Source: Georgenia yuyongxinii (GTDB lineage: Bacteria; Actinomycetota; Actinomycetes; Actinomycetales; Actinomycetaceae). From it: a DNA stretch of 64,000 nt. Position 1 is the stretch's first letter, and the number at the start of each line of letters is the position of its first letter. A program made the position numbers and the translations under genes. The stretch lies in the NCBI RefSeq assembly GCF_006352065.1, contig NZ_CP040915.1:1116001-1180000 (forward strand), in the 5' to 3' direction. Positions 54,318-62,495 of this stretch are shown piece after piece. A model generated the notes under the pieces. It was not told the origin of the DNA and searched no databases. It worked only from the letters and a program-made list of their open reading frames with translations.

Positions 54318-54360
54318 TCGGGGAGGAAACGTCAGGCCAGGCCTGACGTTTCCTCCCCGA
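54318..54360. terminator. perfect 21-bp inverted repeat between convergent genes
   Basis: Arms 54318-54338 and 54340-54360 are exact reverse complements around a single A. It sits between the lipoyl gene (plus) and the lactate-racemase-like gene (minus), 22 nt from the latter's stop. Similar in kind, not sequence, to the palindrome at 3436-3481. Confidence 0.72.
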
Positions 54361-54382
54361 ACCGTTCCGCGGAGCTTCGGGC

Positions 54383-55699
54383 TCAGCCGTGCTGCTCGTG
54401 GCCCGCCCGCTGGTCGAGCTTCTCCTTCGTGGCCCAGAGGCCCGCCGACGGGGTGGAGATGTAGAAGACCTCCTCGCCGTCGGGCATCGTGTTCCAACCG
54501 TCCTTCATCACGGCCGGGTCGTACCGCTTCTGCGCCTCCGCGAGGTCCATGTACTGGTAGCCGACGGACTCGATCTCCTCCTTGCTGAGGTGACCGGGCG
54601 CGTAGGTGATCGTGAAGCGGCCCTCGGAGGAGCCGTGCACGAGGTGGGCGGTGCCGTGCGGGATGTCCTGCATGTCTTCCTGCGTCTTGTACAGCTCGAG
54701 GACCTCGGCCTGGCTGAGGTAGCCGTACCGGCGCACCAGCTCGTCCACCTCCGGCTGCTCACCGAAGCGCTCCACACCGGGGGCGATGACCAGCAGCTCG
54801 CCGCCGTCGGCGATGGCCATGCGGGTGCGGTAGACGGCCTTGTTGGCGACCCAGGTGGCGCGGAACTCGTCTGCCTGCATGACGGCGACGATCTTCTTCA
54901 CCGGCTCGTCGAACTGCGTGATGTTCTGCGCCAGCGACGCCCGGGCCGCGGCGTAGTACGTCTCGAGGTCGTCACCGACGTACACGCCCGTGTGCGCGAG
55001 CTTGCCCTCGTCGTCGTAGTCCATGACGACCTGGAAGTAGACGTCCTTGAGGTCACCGAGGAACTCGTCCTCGGCGTAGTTGAAGCACGCCCGCACCGGG
55101 GTCAGCAGGTTGCCGAGGTTGTTCTCGATGCCGTACACCGCCGAGGCCATGTGCGAGGCACCCAGCAGGCGCTTGCCGCCCAGCCCGATGAAGTAGTTCT
55201 TGTTGTGGTTGGCGAAGCCGAGCACCTCGTGGGGCACCACGTGGCCGACGTTGATGACCAGGTCCCACTGCTCGATGACGAGCATCGTGTTCAGGTCGAT
55301 CGGCATCTCCCAGTCCACCGCGCCGCCCGTCTTCTCCTTGACGAGCTCGGCGGGCACGGTCCCGACGTTCGTGACCCCGTTCTTCCAGTCGTGTGCGTGG
55401 ATCCGCTCCTCGGGGATGGACCCGAACATCCACTTGTTGTCCTCGGGGGTGTGCGGCACGTGCTGGCCGAGCGTGGGGATCACGTGCACCTCGGCGCCCG
55501 CGGCGTCCAGGAGCTCGTAGAACTTCTCGGTGATCCAGCCCGAGCCGGAGTGCGCGCGGGTGAGGTCCGGCGGCAGCAGCAGGACGCGCTTGAGCTCCGC
55601 GATGCCGAGACGCTCCTTGGCCTCATCGAGCGTGCGCTGCACCATCTCCTCGATCTGGGCGCGGGAGACGAATCGGGCTTCGTGCTGGAACCAGGTCAT
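54383..55699 (-). CDS. LarA-like (DUF2088) nickel-pincer family protein
   Basis: Predicted 438 aa from ATG 55699 (MTWFQHEARF). Matches the lactate racemase N-terminal domain pattern: VLLLPPDLTRAHSGSGW, NVGHVVPHEVLGFANHNKNY, FIGLGGKRLLGASHMAS. LarA enzymes racemise 2-hydroxyacids with a nickel-pincer cofactor made by LarBCE; no larB, larC or larE is here, so the cofactor would have to come from elsewhere or the protein is a non-lactate homologue. No strong ribosome site is seen. Confidence 0.82.
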   Translation of the reverse strand: MTWFQHEARFVSRAQIEEMVQRTLDEAKERLGIAELKRVLLLPPDLTRAHSGSGWITEKFYELLDAAGAEVHVIPTLGQHVPHTPEDNKWMFGSIPEERIHAHDWKNGVTNVGTVPAELVKEKTGGAVDWEMPIDLNTMLVIEQWDLVINVGHVVPHEVLGFANHNKNYFIGLGGKRLLGASHMASAVYGIENNLGNLLTPVRACFNYAEDEFLGDLKDVYFQVVMDYDDEGKLAHTGVYVGDDLETYYAAARASLAQNITQFDEPVKKIVAVMQADEFRATWVANKAVYRTRMAIADGGELLVIAPGVERFGEQPEVDELVRRYGYLSQAEVLELYKTQEDMQDIPHGTAHLVHGSSEGRFTITYAPGHLSKEEIESVGYQYMDLAEAQKRYDPAVMKDGWNTMPDGEEVFYISTPSAGLWATKEKLDQRAGHEQHG

Positions 55700-55965
55700 G
55701 GACGCCAACATAGCGGCGGGCACGGGACGACGGATACTGCAGCGGCGGGGTTGCCACCGGTTGTCGGCCCGCGGCCGGCTGCCCCGAAAACAGGACGGAC
55801 GACGGCGGATCGGGTGCCTTGGCCCGGGCGCTCGCCCCGGCGCGGCGACGCCTGCCCTAGGCTGGGAGATCGGCCCGGAGGGTCGGTCGCGCCAACGGCG
55901 CGGCGGTCGCGCCAACCGGTGCGGCCCGAGCGGCGACCGCCGGACGGCGGTAGGAGGTAGGAACG

Positions 55966-56487
55966 GTGGCGGGCACGAAGGCCGGGTCGAACAGGCCGAC
56001 CCAGGCGCAGAAGGCCAAGGCCGAGGCGGACGCCCGCAAGGTCGTGGCACGCAACAAGAAGGCCCTCCACGACTACCACATCGACGACCGGCTCGAGGCG
56101 GGGCTCTCCCTGACCGGGACCGAGGTCAAGGCACTGCGCATGGGCCGGGCCTCCCTCGTGGACGGCTGGGTGGAGATCGACCGCGGTGAGGCGTGGCTGC
56201 ACAACGTCCACATCCCCGAGTACGCCCAGGGGTCCTGGACCAACCACGGTCCCAAGCGCAAGCGCAAGCTGCTGCTCCACAAGCAGGAGATCGAGAAGCT
56301 GGGTGTGAAGACCCGCGAGAAGGGGCACACGATCGTGCCGCTCGAGCTGTACTTCGTGCGCGGCAAGGTCAAGGTCGAGATCGCCCTCGCCCGCGGGAAG
56401 CAGGAGTGGGACAAGCGCCAGACCCTGCGGGAGAAGCAGGACGAGCGCGAGGCGCAGCGGGCGATGAGCCTGCGGAAGCACCTGTAG
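55966..56487 (+). CDS. smpB: SsrA-binding protein SmpB
   Basis: Predicted 173 aa with GTG 55966 and TAGGAGGTAGGA upstream. Core: [41 protein letters not shown] and [19 protein letters not shown], and the basic tail ends LRKHL. Binds tmRNA and guides it to stalled ribosomes. The partner ssrA is 1.8 kb downstream. Confidence 0.96.
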   Translation: MAGTKAGSNRPTQAQKAKAEADARKVVARNKKALHDYHIDDRLEAGLSLTGTEVKALRMGRASLVDGWVEIDRGEAWLHNVHIPEYAQGSWTNHGPKRKRKLLLHKQEIEKLGVKTREKGHTIVPLELYFVRGKVKVEIALARGKQEWDKRQTLREKQDEREAQRAMSLRKHL

Positions 56488-56615
56488 CGGCGCGGCTCCG
56501 GTGAGGTCGCGGCGATCGCCTCGGCCTGCGCGCGCCGTCGACGATCGGGCGCACTCTGGCGGCCCCAGGGCGCCGGGGCTAGCGTGGTTATCCCCACCCT
56601 GCCCCGGAGGTCGTC

Positions 56616-57041
56616 ATGGGTTTGCCGATCAAGCTCCGCCACGTGCCCGCCAGGCTCGCCGCCGGAGCGTTCATCCTCAACTCCGGCATGGGCAAGCGCG
56701 GCATGCCGGACGACGGCGCCGCCGGCCTCCAGCAGATGGCCGCGCATGCGTTTCCCCAGCTCAAGGAGATGTCGCCGAAGGACTTCGGCAAGTTGATCTC
56801 CACGGGGGAGATCGCACTCGGCGTCGCCCTGCTGACCCCGCTCGTGCCGACCTGGCTCGCGGCCCTGGGGCTCGCGGGCTTCTCCGGCGGCCTGCTGCGC
56901 ATGTACACCAAGGTGCCGGGCCTGACCAGGAGCGACGGGATCCGCCCCACGGCGGACGGCAACGCCATCGCCAAGGACGTCTTCCTCGCCGGGATCGCTG
57001 GCACGCTGCTGATCGACGAGCTCACCAGCCGCAGGCGCTGA
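56616..57041 (+). CDS. DoxX-like membrane protein
   Basis: Predicted 141 aa from ATG 56616 with CGGAGGTCGTC upstream. Four TM-like segments; features include VPARLAAGAFILNSGMGKRG and GEIALGVALLTPLVPTWLA, typical of the DoxX/quinol-oxidase-like fold. Function unknown in this subfamily. Confidence 0.75.
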   Translation: MGLPIKLRHVPARLAAGAFILNSGMGKRGMPDDGAAGLQQMAAHAFPQLKEMSPKDFGKLISTGEIALGVALLTPLVPTWLAALGLAGFSGGLLRMYTKVPGLTRSDGIRPTADGNAIAKDVFLAGIAGTLLIDELTSRRR

Positions 57042-57098
57042 CGCCGGCAACCGGGCGCCGTCGGAACATCGGACGCCCCCTGCGGCGTTCGCACCATC

Positions 57099-58157
57099 AT
57101 GCAGCTCGGTATCTACACCTTCGGCGACCTCGACACCCGTCCCGCCGCCCCATCTGTCTCGCCCGGCCAGCGCCTGCGGGAGATCCTCGAACGAGTCCGG
57201 CTCGCCGAGGAGGTCGGGCTCCACTACGCGGGGATCGGCGAGCACCATCGGCCGGACTACTCCATCTCCTCCCCGGCCACCGTGATCGCCGCCGCCCTGG
57301 CGCAGACCTCGCACATCCACGTGGGCTCCGCGGTGACGGTGCTGTCCACCGAGGACCCGGTGCGGGTGTATCAGCAGTTCGCGACGATGGACCAGTTCTC
57401 GGGTGGCCGGGTCGAGCTGCTCGCCGGCAGAGGCTCTTTCATCGAGTCCTTCCCGCTCTTCGGCGCGAACCTGGAGGACTACGACGAGCTCTACGAGGAG
57501 AAGCTGGATCTGCTGCTCGCGCTCGACCGCGGCAACCCGGTGACGTGGTCGGGCCGATTCCGCCCGCCGCTGACGGGCGCCGAGATCTGGCCCCGGCCCA
57601 CCGATAAGCCGGGCCTGGGGGAGCGGTTGCACATCGGAATCGCGACGGGCGGGTCGCCGGCCTCCTCCGTGCGGGCGGGCACGCTCGGGCTGCCGGTGAA
57701 CTACGCCGTCATCGGGGGCGAGCCCCGCCGCTTCGCCCCTCTCGTGGAGCTCTACCGGCAGGCGCACAACAAGGCCGGGCACCCGGCCGCGACCCAGCAC
57801 GTCTCGGTCTCCGTGCACGGGTTCCTCGCCGAGACCGACGTGGCGGCCCTCGAGACCTTCTACCCCTACCAGCTCGACGCCGGCACGAAGATCGCGCGGG
57901 AGCGCGGGTTCGCGCTGCCCAACCGGATCTCCTACGAGATGCAGGCGAGCGGGCACGGTGCCTTCGTGGTCGGCTCGCCCGAGGCGGTGGCCGAGAGGAT
58001 CCTGACCCTCCACGGCTACCTCGGGCACGACCGGCAGAACTTCCAGATGGACGTCTCCGGCATGCCCCAGCCCGAGTCGCTCAAGGCCATCGAGATGCTC
58101 GGCCGCGCCCGGGAGCTCGTGGACGCCGAGCTGGGCGGCGAGCCAGTGACCCGCTGA
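57099..58157 (+). CDS. LLM-class flavin-dependent oxidoreductase
   Basis: Predicted 352 aa from ATG 57099. Luciferase-like TIM barrel: LGIYTFGDLDTRP, GIGEHHRPDYSISSPATV, DQFSGGRVELLAGRGSF and the C-terminal AERILTLHGYLGHDR. Binds FMN or F420; substrate unknown. It stands alone between DoxX and ssrA. Confidence 0.87.
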   Translation: MQLGIYTFGDLDTRPAAPSVSPGQRLREILERVRLAEEVGLHYAGIGEHHRPDYSISSPATVIAAALAQTSHIHVGSAVTVLSTEDPVRVYQQFATMDQFSGGRVELLAGRGSFIESFPLFGANLEDYDELYEEKLDLLLALDRGNPVTWSGRFRPPLTGAEIWPRPTDKPGLGERLHIGIATGGSPASSVRAGTLGLPVNYAVIGGEPRRFAPLVELYRQAHNKAGHPAATQHVSVSVHGFLAETDVAALETFYPYQLDAGTKIARERGFALPNRISYEMQASGHGAFVVGSPEAVAERILTLHGYLGHDRQNFQMDVSGMPQPESLKAIEMLGRARELVDAELGGEPVTR

Positions 58158-58281
58158 CCGGACGCGCACGGTCCCGGTCGCGGGGCGCCGGGACGTAATA
58201 GATGTGCCAGGAACCGGGTCGACCACGTATCATGGACAGACCGGCCGCGCCCATAGGGCAAGACCGGTGACAACTGCACAG

Positions 58282-58647
58282 GGGGATGATCGGTTTCGAC
58301 GATGGTCGTCGTTCCAGGAGAAGCGGGTCGAGGATGCAGAGTCATCTCGTCAACGATCTCTGCAAACCAATAGGTGCCGATTCCAAGCGCACCGCGTTCG
58401 CCCTCGCCGCCTGAGCGAGTTCTGAACGCCGTCAGCCCGAGGTAGCTCTCGCCCCGGTCCCTGGCGTCATCTAGGGAGCCACTGCTCGTAGCCTTCGTCA
58501 TCGGGGTTTACGGGGACTTTTAGATGACTGAGCCCGTCAGCGACATGTCTGCGTGATCGCTGGGGCCGAGAAAATCAGCAGCAGACTGCACCCGGAGAAG
58601 CCCTGGTTCCACGCCGTCGGACGCGGGTTCGATTCCCGCCATCTCCA
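58282..58647 (+). ncRNA. ssrA: transfer-messenger RNA
   Basis: The 5' end GGGGATGATCGGTTTCGAC is the tmRNA signature. The 3' half has the T-arm GGTTCGATTCCCGCC and CATCTCC (58640-58646) that pairs with 58282-58288, with A 58647 as the discriminator. The next bases are CAG, so CCA is not encoded. The tag frame runs from GCC 58376 to TGA 58412 and reads ADSKRTAFALAA. It rescues stalled ribosomes with SmpB and marks nascent chains for proteolysis. Confidence 0.95.
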
Positions 58648-58670
58648 CAGCTCCGATCCCCCACATCGGG

Positions 58671-58706
58671 ACAAGGCCCGAACCCTTTGCAGGGTTCGGG
58701 CCTTGT
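58671..58706 (+). terminator. strong hairpin after ssrA
   Basis: ACAAGGCCCGAACCC (58671-58685) and GGGTTCGGGCCTTGT (58692-58706) are perfect 15-bp arms with a 6-nt loop, followed by CGTTGTC. It ends ssrA transcription. Confidence 0.85.
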
Positions 58707-58742
58707 CGTTGTCCGCGCAAGGCAGGGACCGCCCGGCCCGGG

Positions 58743-58846
58743 CACGCCCGGCCAGGCGGCCACGCCCGGCCCGGGCACGCCCGGCCAGGCGGCCACGCCC
58801 GGCCAGGCGGCCACGCCCGGCCAGGCGGCTACGCCCGGCCAGGCCT
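58743..58846. repeat. 18-bp GC-rich tandem repeat between ssrA and terC
   Basis: Unit CACGCCCGGCCAGGCGGC occurs at 58743, 58776, 58794 and 58812, with partial copies at 58761 and 58830. It is intergenic and ends 14 bp from the terC stop. Copy-number variation is likely. It could also act as terminator-like structure for terC. Confidence 0.85.
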
Positions 58847-58859
58847 CGGCCCGCGCGTC

Positions 58860-59900
58860 TCAGCGGTCGGAGTGCTCCTGGTCGGGTGCCCCCCGCTCCG
58901 TGGCGGCGACCGCCCGTGCATCCTTCTTGTTCTTCCAGACGCTCGCGACGACGGTGATGGCCAGCACGCCGATGATCCACCCCAGCGAGACGGCGATCGT
59001 GGGCTCGGGCAGGCCGAGCCAGGGCTCGCCGCCGTTGATGAACGGCAGCTCGTTCTCGTGCAGCGCGTGGATGACGAGCTTCACGCCGATGAAGCCCAGG
59101 ATCGCCGCCAGCCCGTAGTGCAGGAAGACGAGGCGGTCGAGCAGTCCGTCGATGAGGAAGTACAGCTGCCGCAGCCCGAGAAGGGAGAACGCGTTGGCAG
59201 CGAAGACCAGGTACGGCTCCTGGGTGAGCCCGAAGATCGCCGGGATGGAGTCGATCGCGAACATCAGGTCTGCGGTCCCGATAGCGAAGATCGTGATGAG
59301 CAGCGGCGTGATGAACGTCTTGCCGCTCGCGCGGTGGAGCAGCTTGCCGCCCCGGAAGCCGTCGGTGACCGGGAAGATCCGGCGCACGCCGCGCACGAGC
59401 GCGTTCTCGTGGTAGTCGCCGCCGTCGTGCTCACCCGGCCGCTCCAGGCCCTGCCGGGCCTGGGCGATGGCGGTGTAGAGCAGGAACGCGCCGAACAGGT
59501 AGAAGACCCACGTGAACTCGTCGATGACCGCCGCACCGACCGCGATGAAGACGCCGCGCATGGCCAGCGCCATGACGATGCCCCACATCAGCACCTTCTG
59601 CTGGAACTCCCGGGGCACCCGGAACGCCGCGATGATGATGACGAAGACGAACAGGTTGTCCACCGAGAGGCTCTTCTCGGTGATGTAGCCGGCGAAGTAC
59701 TCACCGGCGTAGCGCGAGCCCGAGGTGGCCCAGATGATGAAGCCAAAGACGATGGCCATGGCGATGTAGCCGACGGACCACCAGGCGGCTTCCTTGAGGC
59801 TCGGGGCGTGCGGGGTCCGCACGTGGCCGAGGAGGTCGACGGCGATCATGACGAGGATGATCGCGATCAGCACGATCCAGGCGAGCGCTGAAACTTCCAT
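58860..59900 (-). CDS. TerC family membrane protein
   Basis: Predicted 346 aa from ATG 59900 with CGGAGGACC upstream. Nine hydrophobic segments; family motifs EKSLSVDNLFVFVIIIAAF and TADLMFAIDSIPAIFGLT, whose acidic residues in TM helices bind metal. TerC proteins of this group export or meter manganese during secretion of metalloproteins; the riboswitch upstream fits manganese. C-terminal charged tail. Confidence 0.92.
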   Translation of the reverse strand: MEVSALAWIVLIAIILVMIAVDLLGHVRTPHAPSLKEAAWWSVGYIAMAIVFGFIIWATSGSRYAGEYFAGYITEKSLSVDNLFVFVIIIAAFRVPREFQQKVLMWGIVMALAMRGVFIAVGAAVIDEFTWVFYLFGAFLLYTAIAQARQGLERPGEHDGGDYHENALVRGVRRIFPVTDGFRGGKLLHRASGKTFITPLLITIFAIGTADLMFAIDSIPAIFGLTQEPYLVFAANAFSLLGLRQLYFLIDGLLDRLVFLHYGLAAILGFIGVKLVIHALHENELPFINGGEPWLGLPEPTIAVSLGWIIGVLAITVVASVWKNKKDARAVAATERGAPDQEHSDR

Positions 59901-59934
59901 GGGGTCCTCCGGTACGTGGGTTCGATCTGGTACC

Positions 59935-60042
59935 GGAGGTCTCTTCCGCCCGTTACGGCCGTAGACCGCGGGACTGGTGGCACCGAACGACCGTCGTCGA
60001 TCGCTGTGCTGACGGCGTCACCGAGTGGGAATACTCCCCTCC
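59935..60042 (-). promoter_or_regulatory. yybP-ykoY (Mn2+) riboswitch in terC leader
   Basis: On the minus strand the leader opens GGAGGGGAGTATTCCC and closes GGGCGGAAGAGACCTCC 34 nt before the terC start. GGAGG and CCTCC form P1, and the conserved GGGGAGTA and GAAGAGACC loops face each other as in the manganese riboswitch. Between them are GTGACGCCGTCAGCAC and GGTCTACGGCCGTAACGGG stems. Assignment is from memory of the consensus, unsupported by a covariance search. Confidence 0.78.
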
Positions 60043-60348
60043 GACATCGAGGCTACGGGCGTCGAGGGCTCGGTGCCAGCCGGAGTGCGACTTCCCACAA
60101 ACGCCCGAACCGGGGCAAAGGGTCGCCCCGCGTCAGCGTTCGGCCAGGCGTTCGGCGTGACGCGGACGTAGTTGTCGTACCTGCGGATCGCGCCGGTGCC
60201 GGACTGCTGGAAGTGGGTGAACCCCGAGGCGAGCTGGCGGTCGTAGATCGGTTCGGGCACCCCCGGGTGGGTGTTGCCGATCTGCGGCTTGGGCGACCAG
60301 CACGTCGCCGCAATTCCCGACGGCTGCGCACCCCGCCAGAATGGACCC
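60043..60348 (-). other. gap between terC leader and threonine aldolase; possible gene remnant
   Basis: The minus strand is open across this gap and from about 60305 to 60120 reads protein-like sequence (e.g. CWSPKPQIGNTHPGVPEPIY, then ASGFTHFQQSGTGAIRRYDN). There is no sensible start, ribosome site or domain. It may be the relic of an enzyme gene or chance. Promoters for terC and threonine aldolase must also lie here. Confidence 0.35.
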
Positions 60349-61374
60349 ATGACCGCACGTGGCTTTCTCTCCGACAACGCCTCCGGCGTCCACCCCGCGG
60401 CCCTCGCCGCCCTCGCCGCCGCCAACGAGGGCCACGTGCCCTCCTATGGGGCGGACCCCATCACCACCAGGCTGGGGGAGCGGGTGCGTGACCTCTTCGG
60501 CCCGGACGCCTCGATCTTCCCCGTCTTCAACGGCACCGGCGCCAACGTCGTCGCCGTCCAGGCGCTGCTGCAGCGGTGGGACGCGGCGGTCGCCACGGCC
60601 GAGTCGCACATGGTCAACGACGAGTCCACCGCCCCACAGCTCATCGGGGGCTTCCCGATCCTCACCGCCGGCTCGGTCGCCGGCCGCACGACGCCCGAGC
60701 TGCTCGCCCCGCTGTTCGACGCCTACGACGGCAGCGTCCACCACGCCCGGCCCGCGGCGATCAGTCTCGCCCAGAGCACCGAGCTCGGCACCACCTACAC
60801 CGCCGCCCAGCTCGCCGGGATCGGTGCGTTCGCCCGCGCCCGGGGCGCCCGCCTGCACCTCGACGGCGCCCGTCTGGCGAACGCCGCCGCCCGCCTGGGC
60901 ACCGGCCTGCGAGCGCTGACCACCGACGCCGGCGCCGACGTCGTCTCCTTCGGCGGCACCAAGAACGGACTGCTGCTCGGCGACGCCGTCATCGTGCTCG
61001 ACCCCGCCCTCGCCGATCCGGTGGCCCGGCTGCGCAAGGCGTCCGGTCAGCTGGCCTCGAAGATGCGGTTCGCCTCGGCCCAGCTCCTCGCCCTGCTCGA
61101 GGACGACCTGTGGTACCGCAACGCCGCCCACGCCAACGCGGCCGCCGACCTGCTGGTGGCGCGCCTGCGCACGCTCGGCCTCGAGCCGGCCTACCCCGTC
61201 GAGGCCAACGCCGTCTTCATCCCGGTCCCGGCCCCAGCGCTCGCCCCGGTGATCACCGACGCCCCGGTGCTGGCCTGGGATGCCACCACCGTGCGCGCCG
61301 TCGCCTCCTTCGACACCACCGAGGAGGACGTCGACGCCCTGGTGGCCACGTTGGCGCGCCACCTCGGGCGCTGA
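60349..61374 (+). CDS. low-specificity threonine aldolase / beta-eliminating lyase
   Basis: Predicted 341 aa from ATG 60349 (MTARGFLSDNASGVHP), chosen over upstream non-conserved codons. PLP-fold landmarks: PVFNGTGANVVAV, HMVNDESTAPQ, ARLHLDGARLANAA and VSFGGTKNGLLLG, with Lys as the PLP Schiff base. It cleaves L-threonine or L-allo-threonine to glycine and acetaldehyde. Monocistronic. Confidence 0.9.
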   Translation: MTARGFLSDNASGVHPAALAALAAANEGHVPSYGADPITTRLGERVRDLFGPDASIFPVFNGTGANVVAVQALLQRWDAAVATAESHMVNDESTAPQLIGGFPILTAGSVAGRTTPELLAPLFDAYDGSVHHARPAAISLAQSTELGTTYTAAQLAGIGAFARARGARLHLDGARLANAAARLGTGLRALTTDAGADVVSFGGTKNGLLLGDAVIVLDPALADPVARLRKASGQLASKMRFASAQLLALLEDDLWYRNAAHANAAADLLVARLRTLGLEPAYPVEANAVFIPVPAPALAPVITDAPVLAWDATTVRAVASFDTTEEDVDALVATLARHLGR

Positions 61375-61475
61375 CCCGCCCGCCCGCACGGCACAAACGG
61401 CCGTCGGCGCTCCGAATCTGGCTAGGGTAGGCAGCGGTCGGTGACCGACCTACCCGGCTGAGAGGTTGCCCGCGC

Positions 61476-62495
61476 ATGGTGCTCGCCGTCGAGACACTGG
61501 GCCTGCGCAAGACGTATCGCGCCGGCCGCGGACGGCACGTGGCCGTCCAAGGCCTCGATCTGCAGGTGCCGGCCGGCGGGGTCCACGGCTTCCTGGGCCC
61601 GAACGGGTCCGGGAAGACGACGACGATCCGGATGCTCCTCGGGCTTGTCCGTGCCGACTCCGGCACTATGCGCATCTTCGACCAGCCGGGGCCCGAGCAG
61701 CTGCCCGCGGTGGTCGGGCGGGTGGGCGCGATCGTGGAGTCGCCCAAGTTCTTCCCCGCGTTCACCGGCACCAAGAATCTCAGCCTGCTCGCCGAGGCGA
61801 TCGGCGCACCGCGGGCGAAGGTGACGGAGGTGCTCGAGCAGACCGGTCTGGCCGAGCGCGGCAAGGACCGCTACCGCGGCTACTCCCTCGGCATGAAGCA
61901 GCGCCTCGCCATCGCGGCCACGCTCCTGAAGTCCCCGGACCTGCTCATCTTCGACGAGCCGACCAACGGGCTCGACCCCGCCGGGATCCGCGAGATCCGG
62001 CAGACCATGCGCCGGCTCGGCGACGAGGGCCGCACGGTGCTCGTCTCGAGCCACGTCCTCGCCGAGGTCGAGCAGGTCGCCGACACGGTCTCCATCATCG
62101 GGCACGGCCGGCTGCTCGCCTCCGGTCCGGTCGCCGACGTCATCGGTGCACGCGGCGCCCCGATGGTCCGGGTGACCGTGGCCCAGCCGGAGGCCGCGGC
62201 CGAGATCCTCACCCGCGGGGGCATGGCCGTCCAGCGCGACGGCGCGGCGCTGCAGGTTCACGGCACCGACGACCCCGCGCGGATCACCTACCTCCTGGCC
62301 CAGCACGGTCTCTACGTCAGCGAGCTGGTGGCACAGCGCGCCGACCTGGAGTCGGTGTTCCTGGCGCTGACCAGCGGGGAGGGGCTCGGTGCCCCCCGGG
62401 CCACCGGGCGCGGCCGGCGCCGCGCCGACGCCGCGCCACCACCGGGGACGCCCGTCCAGGACCGCTCGCTGAGCACCGGGGGAGGGGACGCATGA
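61476..62495 (+). CDS. ABC transporter ATP-binding protein
   Basis: Predicted 339 aa from ATG 61476. Walker A GPNGSGKTTTIRM, Q-loop region VESPKFFPAFTG, signature YSLGMKQRLAIA, Walker B LLIFDEPTNGLDP, H-loop VSSHVLAEV. A C-terminal DUF4162-like extension and a basic tail follow. DRA/CcmA-type exporter subunit; substrate unknown. Overlaps the permease start (ATGA). Confidence 0.93.
   Translation: MVLAVETLGLRKTYRAGRGRHVAVQGLDLQVPAGGVHGFLGPNGSGKTTTIRMLLGLVRADSGTMRIFDQPGPEQLPAVVGRVGAIVESPKFFPAFTGTKNLSLLAEAIGAPRAKVTEVLEQTGLAERGKDRYRGYSLGMKQRLAIAATLLKSPDLLIFDEPTNGLDPAGIREIRQTMRRLGDEGRTVLVSSHVLAEVEQVADTVSIIGHGRLLASGPVADVIGARGAPMVRVTVAQPEAAAEILTRGGMAVQRDGAALQVHGTDDPARITYLLAQHGLYVSELVAQRADLESVFLALTSGEGLGAPRATGRGRRRADAAPPPGTPVQDRSLSTGGGDA

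Noticed and set aside
58743-58846. CRISPR array near ssrA
   Set aside because: 18-bp units without unique spacers and no cas genes in the window.
58537-58980. Minus-strand Gly/Arg-rich frame over ssrA
   Set aside because: It is formed by reading through tmRNA, a terminator and the tandem repeat; no start or homologue.
61455-61475. TPP riboswitch before the ABC ATPase gene
   Set aside because: Only the short CTGAGA string is present; the other conserved TPP-box parts are missing.
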